Positions 57,258 to 64,000 of a stretch of DNA of 64,000 nt are shown here, piece by piece. The first letter of the stretch is position 1, and each line of letters begins with the position of its first letter. The translations under genes and the position numbers were made by a program. The stretch comes from Noviherbaspirillum suwonense (GTDB lineage: Bacteria > Pseudomonadota > Gammaproteobacteria > Burkholderiales > Burkholderiaceae_D), in assembly GCF_900182955.1 (NCBI RefSeq), contig NZ_FXUL01000006.1, forward strand, positions 1 to 64,000, read 5' to 3'. The notes under the pieces were generated by a model. It saw only the letters and a list, made by a program, of their open reading frames with translations, did not search any database and was not told the DNA's origin.

Positions 57258-59372
57258 TCACTTGTGACCTTTTATCCACGTTTTTCCCGTGGCCGGATTT
57301 TTGAACGTCTCCCATGCTGCGGGTTGTGAACCAAAAACTGCATTCATCGCTTTTGAAACAAGGTTGTAAGCAAACTGACGGCGGTCTTCCAAGTGTTCCG
57401 GCAGGTGGCCCATCAGGAACTGTTGAACTCCAAACCAAGGCATACCATTCGGAGATTCAAGTTTCTGGCGGATGTCAACATCTCCTCGCAAGGCATCGAT
57501 TGCTCTCTGCTCTAAAATTGCCATTACGTCTACAGGGTCGGAATCTCCGAAAGTAATATCAGCGGGAAAGAGTGTGCCTGAAGCATTTTCTTCTGAGAGC
57601 TGGGCAGCCGTAGCGTTCTGCCTCATTCCTGAGAAAGTGTTGCGCAGCGTAAGAGCATATGTATTCCCTGCAGGCTGGTTGTAGTCAGAGTCCCGCATTG
57701 AATATATTTTTTCGAACAACAGTGCCCGGAGGCTAACTGGATAAGGTTTGTCTCCTACTGAACTCCAGAACACGCCCTGGCCCGGGATCGGCTCGTTAAG
57801 TAGCGAACTCAATAGGTCGTCACTGAAATGGGCGTTGGCTCGTTTCAGGGATGAGAGATCAGCTGCGGACAACAGGTGGAAGATGAACCAGTTGTCCCCC
57901 TGGCTGAGGATCTCGACTGGAATGCTGCCAGGTTGCTGCGTGATCAGAAGCGCTCCCAGGTCGTACTTACGGCCCTCCTTTACCCACGCAATGTAAGGCT
58001 CGGCAGCAGGTGCGTTCTCGTTCAACACTGACTGCGCTTCTTCGACGACGGCGATCGTCGGGATGGTCTTAGGGTCGGCAGCTGTAAACTCTTGCTGGTT
58101 CCGGTCGAAGATCCGGCGCAAGATCAGGCCTGAGAGCACTAAGGACTGGCCTCCGCGCATTTGGGAGACGTCAATAACACATAACTTTCCTTCGGAAAGC
58201 GCATGAACCAGCATGTCCATTAGCTGACTGCTCTTGTCATGCAGCATCTTTACGATCGCTGTCATGTTCCCCCGGGCTGCCAGTGCCTCGGCCTCCTGTC
58301 GCTGAGGGTCGAGATCAAGCAGTCCGCAGACGTCGTCGAGCGGCGTGGTATTGCCGTTGGTGTCTATCAGATTGACCAGCGACTCCCAACGATCTTGTGG
58401 CAGCCCTCGCAGCTTCCGAACGTTCTGCTGTTCCTGACGCTCTGGTCCGAGCGCAATCGAAATCACATCCCCCGGGCGTAAGCGGCGGATATCAAGCTTG
58501 ATGCCGCCAGCAACGAATGATTGGTAGAAGGGACTTGGATTTTTTCGGTCGGTGAAAACGACGACCTTGTCTTCCAACGCTGGGACGTCGCACAGACCGG
58601 GACGGCCTTTATCATCTGGCCAGAAATACTCCCCATCCGGGTCGAATATGATCGTGCCCACAGGGACTTGCTTGCCGGCGCGTTTGGTGACAACTGGTGT
58701 TGTCTCGTAGAGCTTCGAGAACAGTAGTTTGTTGAGGTTGGATTTACCGAAGCCCGCTCTGGCAAAAATGAAGCTACGTCTGGACACCAGGGACTCTATC
58801 GGGAAGCGGACCAGCACCTCCGGTGTGACCACCTGCATCCATTCCTGCGATTGGAATGACTTGTTGCCTGCCGCGTAGATGTACTCCCCGAGTGCCAGAT
58901 GGCCTATGGGTGCGCCATCAATATTATGCCCAGCGATCTCACGCAACACCTCGTCGCTTGGAAAGGCTACCTTGCTACCAACATGGGGAAGTCGACGATG
59001 GGAGGGAACGAATGTCAGCCCGTTGCCGTTCTTGCGTAGAACACCCAGCACGCGAATGTTGATCCGGTACTTAAGATATTGCTCACGCAGATCTTCTGGG
59101 ATAGGTCTTTCTTCGCGGACTGCACGGATGTTGAACTCCTCGCCAGAGCCAAAAGATAACTTCCCCTCGGAGGAAAAGGACGCAATGCGACCCAACACCG
59201 CCTCATCCGGTGTCTCTAGTTGGACGAGGAGGAATTGCCCGTGCATCGGGATGTTCTGGAACTCGTTTCGGTACGGCAAAACAAGGTCGGCGTGGAATTC
59301 CATACCTCCCTGCTGGAAGCCACGAAAGATTCCGACGACCTGTTCTCTCGGAAAGAGTTGGATTTCTGGCAT
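57258..59372 (-). CDS. herA: HerA-family DNA translocase/helicase
   Basis: This 704-residue protein has an N-terminal HAS-barrel-like region (about 10-65, 'FRGFQQGGMEFHADLVLPY'), Walker A 'FARAGFGKSNLNK' (204-215), 'IIFDPDGEYFWPDD' (241-254), Walker B 'TIAVVEEAQSVL' (439-450) and 'GRKYDLGALLITQQPGS' with the sensor/arginine region (467-483). HerA forms hexameric rings that pump DNA and drives NurA in archaeal end resection. About 150 extra C-terminal residues follow the core. It starts 11 bases after nurA without a clear ribosome-binding site, so translation is likely coupled. Clearly distinct from the YjgR-like ATPase at 34.8 kb. Confidence 0.85.
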   Translation of the reverse strand: MPEIQLFPREQVVGIFRGFQQGGMEFHADLVLPYRNEFQNIPMHGQFLLVQLETPDEAVLGRIASFSSEGKLSFGSGEEFNIRAVREERPIPEDLREQYLKYRINIRVLGVLRKNGNGLTFVPSHRRLPHVGSKVAFPSDEVLREIAGHNIDGAPIGHLALGEYIYAAGNKSFQSQEWMQVVTPEVLVRFPIESLVSRRSFIFARAGFGKSNLNKLLFSKLYETTPVVTKRAGKQVPVGTIIFDPDGEYFWPDDKGRPGLCDVPALEDKVVVFTDRKNPSPFYQSFVAGGIKLDIRRLRPGDVISIALGPERQEQQNVRKLRGLPQDRWESLVNLIDTNGNTTPLDDVCGLLDLDPQRQEAEALAARGNMTAIVKMLHDKSSQLMDMLVHALSEGKLCVIDVSQMRGGQSLVLSGLILRRIFDRNQQEFTAADPKTIPTIAVVEEAQSVLNENAPAAEPYIAWVKEGRKYDLGALLITQQPGSIPVEILSQGDNWFIFHLLSAADLSSLKRANAHFSDDLLSSLLNEPIPGQGVFWSSVGDKPYPVSLRALLFEKIYSMRDSDYNQPAGNTYALTLRNTFSGMRQNATAAQLSEENASGTLFPADITFGDSDPVDVMAILEQRAIDALRGDVDIRQKLESPNGMPWFGVQQFLMGHLPEHLEDRRQFAYNLVSKAMNAVFGSQPAAWETFKNPATGKTWIKGHK

Positions 59373-59383
59373 GTTATATTTTC

Positions 59384-60526
59384 TTATCCGTACCGACGCT
59401 GTGCGGGATCGGTGTCCTGCAGCTGAAACGCATCCAATGTGCCCGCATCGTCGCCTAGGCTGGAACGTACACCTTCGTAGATGAAGTCCTGCAAAATATC
59501 GAAGTCGAAATCGACTAGTGCCGCATTTTCATGCGCTTTCTGCAGGCAACGCGGATAATGGGGCACTGGAAAGCCGTTAATCGCGTCGGCGAGCATTGAC
59601 CCGAGAATTGCCTGAGATTCCCCAACTTGCGGAACAAAGATGTCGATTGGCCACACAGGATCACGGCGGTGTGAGCCAAATTTTACCAAAAACATCTTGC
59701 CACCGACGAACTTGTTGATCTCGCCGCCCTCGCCGGTTCGGTCATCGCCTCGTGCAAACTCCGACCAAACGTAAGCCTTTTCCTCTACTTCACGAGGTAC
59801 CTCTACGTAGGCCGGGTAGTCGGTCTGAAGAACACCTTCCAGAGCCATTGCCAAGCGATACCGAGAAAGCACCTTGCTGTGCTTGGCCACACCAGCGAGA
59901 TATACTCTGCGCCGGCTCTTACTCCACTGTTCATCAATACGGCTTTTCATCCCTTGAAGTAGTCGCTGGAACAGGTCTTTGGCGAATACCTTGCTTCGCA
60001 AAAGTCCATCACAGACGATCAAGGTATCCGTGCCAAAGTCCTTCTTCAGGATGGTGAATAAGATGGCCCATTCGACTAGCTCTCTGTAGACCTGCACCCA
60101 GCTGGGCGAAACTGGTTTCCCTTTATCCGTCGGCCGGATCATGTGGGAGAGCGCCTGCAGGCTATCCACCCCCAGGAAAGCCATCATTTCACCCATTGCC
60201 GTTTTGGGGTCACCGTTCGCAGCGAACTGGCGGTCGTTGAGCTTCTGCACGGGAGTCGTGGGCGAAACCGCCTCCAGGCAGTACTCGTTGTTGCTGCTAT
60301 CTACCACCCGGACCAGCTGGATCAAGAAAGGGTCGAACTGAAGCTGATTATTTCCCCCATCGGTTCCGACCAGTGAGATTGACGTCGTGGCGCGCGGTTG
60401 GATTCGGCGCGTGGCACTCTTCAGGGAACGGATCTCTTCTCGCAGAGCATCTAGCACCCCTTGATCTGTGCCGATGCAGTCTGCTATTGCCTCCTTCAAT
60501 TGGGTCTGGCTTGCTGGGTCAATCAT
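59384..60526 (-). CDS. nurA: NurA-family 5'-3' nuclease
   Basis: This 380-residue protein shows the NurA pattern: 'SLVGTDGGNNQ' (D56), 'LIVCDGLLRSK' (D173), 'LAGVAKHSKVLSRYRLA' (K215), 'WPIDIFVPQ' (D294) and 'CLQKAHENAALV' (H332). In archaeal NurA the equivalent Asp residues bind manganese for 5'-3' exonuclease and endonuclease action and need HerA. The ATG at 60526 has 'gggagag' just upstream and is preferred to the GTG at 60580. Gene order nurA-herA in one direction supports a HerA-NurA complex. Confidence 0.82.
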   Translation of the reverse strand: MIDPASQTQLKEAIADCIGTDQGVLDALREEIRSLKSATRRIQPRATTSISLVGTDGGNNQLQFDPFLIQLVRVVDSSNNEYCLEAVSPTTPVQKLNDRQFAANGDPKTAMGEMMAFLGVDSLQALSHMIRPTDKGKPVSPSWVQVYRELVEWAILFTILKKDFGTDTLIVCDGLLRSKVFAKDLFQRLLQGMKSRIDEQWSKSRRRVYLAGVAKHSKVLSRYRLAMALEGVLQTDYPAYVEVPREVEEKAYVWSEFARGDDRTGEGGEINKFVGGKMFLVKFGSHRRDPVWPIDIFVPQVGESQAILGSMLADAINGFPVPHYPRCLQKAHENAALVDFDFDILQDFIYEGVRSSLGDDAGTLDAFQLQDTDPAQRRYG

Positions 60527-60613
60527 TCTCTCCCTGCCTTTCTTCTGTTCGCACACGCGATGCCAGCCCTTATGGGGCACCGATAGTGTAGTGCTGCATG
60601 AATCTCACATATC

Positions 60614-60651
60614 CTACCCTAGGTCTTATTTAGGGTAGCAATGTCCGACAT
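60614..60651. promoter_or_regulatory. inverted repeats ahead of nurA
   Basis: In the 142-base gap between the ATPase and nurA genes lie a 7-bp inverted repeat ('ctaccct' 60614-60620, 'agggtag' 60632-60638) and an 11-base odd palindrome 'atgtccgacat' (60641-60651). They could be a weak terminator and an operator. A minus-strand 'ttgcta'-18-'taggat' pair overlaps them and may be the nurA-herA promoter. Confidence 0.35.
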
Positions 60652-60668
60652 TGAGGTTATAAGTTGAA

Positions 60669-63600
60669 TCATTTGGTGTAGCCCCGTAAAAGGAGCCGCT
60701 CGGTAACGGCGATTTGGCTCCACCCATGGTCGAACGTAAAGGTTCGCGCGAGACCAGCGGGATTCTGAATTCTGAGTACACAAGCTTGCGTTGGGTCAGT
60801 CGCGTGCTCGACGACATACAACCAGTACGCATCGCCTTTTTTACAAGCGCAGTCGAATTGCGTGTGTGACAACCCCACGGGCCGATCTTGCAGGCTCCCG
60901 GTCATCGACTTCACTTCGACCCACCGAATCTGATTGCCACTGCCATCGGCCTCGTAGAGATCAAAACCGGGATTACCTTCTGGCGTGCGGCGCAACATCG
61001 GCTCAAGGCCAATGATCAGGTCGATGGCGTGCCCTTCAATCTGCATTCGCGTAGCTTGATCGAGACCATCGCGGTCTGGGCCATCATCATCCGGATGTAC
61101 GCCGACGTAGGAAATGAATGGACGCCCTCCTGCATGACCGGGCGTTCTCTTTCCCTGACCTCCACTGTTCCCACTGCCTTTGCCACCAAAGGCGCCGTAG
61201 TCACCTGGGCCTCCGTGCGCACCTCTGTTACCCTGACTGCCGTCGCGCGACGTTCCGGTCCAAGAGTGGCCTTGACCACGCCCAGGACCATTGCCCGCAC
61301 CGTCTCCTCCGTCTGGATTTGGGCTGCCGCGCGGGGTCTCTGGCATGTCGTTCCCGTACAGCCTTGGCGCATCGTCGTACACGTCACTGTCGTTGGATGG
61401 CGCATCGGCCTCCGGCTCGGCATCTATCGATGGTTCGGGTGCTGCGCTGGCACTGCTCAATCGGGATGCCAGCTCGGCAAGGATAGCGGGGTCTCTGCGT
61501 AGCAGATCGAGAATCGCCGGGTCGATGCCCACCTCCTTGGCCAATTGGTCGATGATCGGCGGCTTGAAAGCGAGCTTGGTCAGGAGAAAGGGGCTGGGCT
61601 TCCAGCCAAGGGTGTCGAACACTACGAGGCCTGGAGGTACCAGTTCGCCTTCGGCGTTCGGCACCCAAGCCACCTGATTGAGCGTCCGGACGAAAGCTGC
61701 GTCGAATCGGGCCGTCTTTGTCTCGTGAAAATAGCCCCATTTGTAGGAGCCGTAGAAGGCAGCGGTGTTGCGAGCCTCGAGATCGGCCAGCGCCTCCCAC
61801 AGAACTTTCACTCTGGCTACTGCCTCCTCAGATTTCAGCGTGGGCAAGAAGTCCAGGAACTGCGTCAGTCCGCGAAGAGTGAAGTCTTCTGGCGGGTTTT
61901 CCCAACTTGCGCGCTCGAGACCAGCTTCTCTGCGGATTCGCTCCTTCTCCGAGTAGCCCAGACTCGACGGTGTTGCTTCTGGAATTAGATAGCGGCTTGC
62001 TCCACATGATACCAGCAGGTCGCGAATGTCTTCACCGTGCAGGCAGTCGTATTCGTTGTCGACGATCAGGATGTCGGGCACGCCCGCAAAGAGCTGCTGC
62101 AAGCGATCGGTGGCGATATACATTTCGCCGGGCTTGGCGATATAGGACTTGCCGTCGCCGGTATCCACCACCATCACAAAGGTGGTATCGCGCAGGGCGG
62201 AACGGAGCTTTTCCTTCTGCGCTGTTGAGTCGGTGCTGAAGGCAGCACGGATACGCTCGATGTCTGCCGCGTAGGCATCTTCGCTCACATCCACTTCTTC
62301 CTGTTGGTACTTTGGCAGGATGTTCCAGATCACGTCATCCACCGGATCGGGTTCGGTGATGCCCAGCGAACCCAGGAACAAGCGCACCTCGGGTGTTGCG
62401 CACACCGCGCGGCGCATTGTTCGGAAACTAGTGGCAATGGCGCCGGGCAGGAAAGCTTTGGCTTTTCCGTTATCGCGGGCGACGACGTGGGTACCATCTT
62501 CAAGGCGGATGAGTGGAACAGTGTCGAGATGGCGACGCAGAGCCTTCTCCTGGCCACTTAGGAATTCGTACAACCGCAACACCCATTCATCGGATTGCGC
62601 CTCAAGGAATGACTTAGTCAGGCTCGGCACTAGCTTCGTTGGTGTGATCTCGTCGATGTTAAGTTCGCGCATCAGGTACTGGCGAATCTCGGGCACCTTG
62701 TCCTGAGTAATATCGCCAGACAGCCAAGCGGCGACCTTCGAACCAAACAGCGTCCCAACCTGCTCCGGACTGAACAGCTCGCGCAAGTCTTGTGTGCGTG
62801 CTAGCTTCGCTTGATAAGCGGTGACGTGCCTGCCGTCAAAGGTCGGAAGTAGCATCTCCTCTTGAAATGCCTGCCGGACGGCATCGAACATCGGTGCGAA
62901 CCGAGAATGTTGTTGGAACTTCTCACGGTCAAGCGGTAAGCAGCGCAGCGCCGAGACATCCAGCATGGCCTTGTCCCGCATCCAGCGCATCGCTTCAACT
63001 AGTAAGCTAGACGTTTCCTTGACCAGATGCTGGTTCCACGGCTCGCCGGGCGGGATGTTGTCGCGACTGGGCGTGGTGCGGTACGGTCCTTGCACGAGAA
63101 AGCCAAGGTGGCTCTCAACCACGGTCGGAAAGAACACCACCAGCGGCGACTTAGCCAGCGGCTGCACAGACCAGCGACCGGGCACGTCCTTTGCCGCCAC
63201 GACCAGCGAGAAGGCAATTTCCACCCGCCCGACCTTCTGCTGCTCAGCAGAAAACACGTCGCGGTGGAAAACCAGCCAGTTCTGATCGACTTCCGGCCGA
63301 TCATCCTCTTTGCCGATTACCGTGATGCGCTGGACATTAGGTCCGAGCGATTCGGGAGTATTGCGCAGGTAAAACCCAGACGCGCCGCCCTCGACGCTCC
63401 AATTGATTTCGTCAATGTGCCGCAGGAACAGCAGCGCGCTGGGGCCCAAGTGTCGGAACCCTGCCGTGATGTCCCGCGCTGCGGTATTGTCCTCCGGTTT
63501 CAGGGGGAGGATGATCTGCGTCTCTCCCGCCGCGCGCGCCGAGCGTTCCAACCGTTTAGGAAAGACGTAATTCTCAATGGCGAAGTCCTCGTCGCCAGAG

Positions 63601-63995
63601 TGAATTTCCGGAAGATCGGTGATGGTATAAACGGACTTGAAGCCGAGGCCGAAGCGGCCAATGGAGGATTCGTTCTTGGTGCTCTCGGCGATGTCACAGA
63701 CGCTTCGGACGTCGGCCTCGTCGAATGGCTTGCCGAAGTGAGAGAGCGTCAGGCGGGCCGGGCTTAGGTTGAACGCGACCTTGCGCGATCCGTGCCAGTC
63801 GCCGCGCTTACCAAGGGCGTCCTCAGCGTTTTGCAACAATTCAAAGATAAAGTGCGTGCGGTCGTCGTATAGCCCAGCGGCCAGCCGCCCAGACTTTTGA
63901 GCGCCCTTAGTGCCGTAGCTCTTATGGTTTTCCTCGAAAATTGCCTCGTAGTTGGATGCCACCACCGCTCCCTGTAAGTCAGGCATCTCTTCCAA
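60669..63995 (-). CDS. sacsin-like GHKL ATPase with C-terminal DUF3883/NO VEIN-type domain
   Basis: The ~1,105-residue protein starts with a GHKL (Hsp90/histidine-kinase-like) ATPase: 'FIFELLQNAEDA' (N-box, about 50-60), 'SHFGKPFDEADVRSVCDIAE' (85-104) and 'GRFGLGFKSVY' (113-123). This arrangement is the sacsin N-terminal type. A long middle of unknown fold, a Gly-rich linker (about 888-958) and a C-terminal DUF3883/NO VEIN-like domain follow: 'GFDLYE' (D1012), 'WVEVKSMTG' (E1027, K1029) and 'GDAYWLYVV'. The D...ExK pattern suggests a PD-(D/E)XK-like nuclease site. ATG at 63986 or TTG at 63995 may start it, but the frame stays open to the edge, so it may be incomplete at its N-terminus. It leads nurA and herA. 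Confidence 0.8.
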   Translation of the reverse strand: MEEMPDLQGAVVASNYEAIFEENHKSYGTKGAQKSGRLAAGLYDDRTHFIFELLQNAEDALGKRGDWHGSRKVAFNLSPARLTLSHFGKPFDEADVRSVCDIAESTKNESSIGRFGLGFKSVYTITDLPEIHSGDEDFAIENYVFPKRLERSARAAGETQIILPLKPEDNTAARDITAGFRHLGPSALLFLRHIDEINWSVEGGASGFYLRNTPESLGPNVQRITVIGKEDDRPEVDQNWLVFHRDVFSAEQQKVGRVEIAFSLVVAAKDVPGRWSVQPLAKSPLVVFFPTVVESHLGFLVQGPYRTTPSRDNIPPGEPWNQHLVKETSSLLVEAMRWMRDKAMLDVSALRCLPLDREKFQQHSRFAPMFDAVRQAFQEEMLLPTFDGRHVTAYQAKLARTQDLRELFSPEQVGTLFGSKVAAWLSGDITQDKVPEIRQYLMRELNIDEITPTKLVPSLTKSFLEAQSDEWVLRLYEFLSGQEKALRRHLDTVPLIRLEDGTHVVARDNGKAKAFLPGAIATSFRTMRRAVCATPEVRLFLGSLGITEPDPVDDVIWNILPKYQQEEVDVSEDAYAADIERIRAAFSTDSTAQKEKLRSALRDTTFVMVVDTGDGKSYIAKPGEMYIATDRLQQLFAGVPDILIVDNEYDCLHGEDIRDLLVSCGASRYLIPEATPSSLGYSEKERIRREAGLERASWENPPEDFTLRGLTQFLDFLPTLKSEEAVARVKVLWEALADLEARNTAAFYGSYKWGYFHETKTARFDAAFVRTLNQVAWVPNAEGELVPPGLVVFDTLGWKPSPFLLTKLAFKPPIIDQLAKEVGIDPAILDLLRRDPAILAELASRLSSASAAPEPSIDAEPEADAPSNDSDVYDDAPRLYGNDMPETPRGSPNPDGGDGAGNGPGRGQGHSWTGTSRDGSQGNRGAHGGPGDYGAFGGKGSGNSGGQGKRTPGHAGGRPFISYVGVHPDDDGPDRDGLDQATRMQIEGHAIDLIIGLEPMLRRTPEGNPGFDLYEADGSGNQIRWVEVKSMTGSLQDRPVGLSHTQFDCACKKGDAYWLYVVEHATDPTQACVLRIQNPAGLARTFTFDHGWSQIAVTERLLLRGYTK

Positions 63996-64000
63996 TGCCA

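Overview
The window is high-GC chromosomal DNA of a betaproteobacterium. The family Oxalobacteraceae (Herbaspirillum/Noviherbaspirillum-like) is my best guess. This rests on the poly-hydroxybutyrate gene pair, the rpsU-yqeY-dnaG-rpoD operon, the order yebC-purD/hemF-nadD-rsfS-rlmH-maf-rng, and the 3' end of a typical betaproteobacterial 5S rRNA at the left edge. Assignments come from reading motifs and gene order only; no database search was possible.

Layout. 1-1080: the end of an rRNA operon with its terminator, 7-bp tandem repeats, a long AT-rich gene-free stretch, and a small membrane-protein ORF behind a near-consensus promoter. 1.1-9.6 kb: an orphan GspJ-like pseudopilin, two NPPW/NPPY methyltransferases, small stress or envelope proteins, serC, a CsbD-like protein, a YihY-like membrane protein and a MobA-like nucleotidyltransferase. 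9.8-15.6 kb: phaB and phaA, a zinc metallopeptidase, a racemase translationally coupled to a CuyA/D-cysteine-desulfhydrase-like PLP enzyme, AlkB-like dioxygenase and an S4 protein. 15.8-21.5 kb: secreted proteins and transporters, including a nucleotide-exchange-type carrier and a YbfB-like MFS gene flanked by two inverted copies of a ~100-bp palindromic element. 21.7-26.5 kb: lipopolysaccharide genes (GT9, GT2, msbA, waaF). 26.5-34.7 kb: RNA, NAD and haem housekeeping genes, with an ankyrin gene set between purD and hemF. 34.8-39.4 kb: HerA-family YjgR-like ATPase, EamA transporter, SDR and quinone reductase.

39.5-50.2 kb is a nitrate assimilation locus: a PP2C/Ser-Thr kinase fusion, a NarK-type transporter, nirB, nirD, nasA, ybiB and a uroporphyrinogen-III methyltransferase that would supply sirohaem for NirB. 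The divergent narK/nirB intergenic region carries two oppositely oriented sigma-54 promoter matches and an NtrC-like box, which suggests nitrogen control. 51.5-56.9 kb is the rpsU-yqeY-dnaG-rpoD operon, followed by a CAT-anticodon tRNA.

From about 57.1 kb to the right edge the base composition is visibly less GC-rich, and all genes run leftward toward the tRNA. Three genes are seen: a very large sacsin-like GHKL ATPase with a C-terminal DUF3883/NO VEIN-type putative nuclease domain, a NurA-family nuclease and a HerA-family hexameric ATPase. This looks like an accessory island at a tRNA. The three-gene set is the best candidate here for an undescribed DNA-targeting defence system; it may continue beyond the window.
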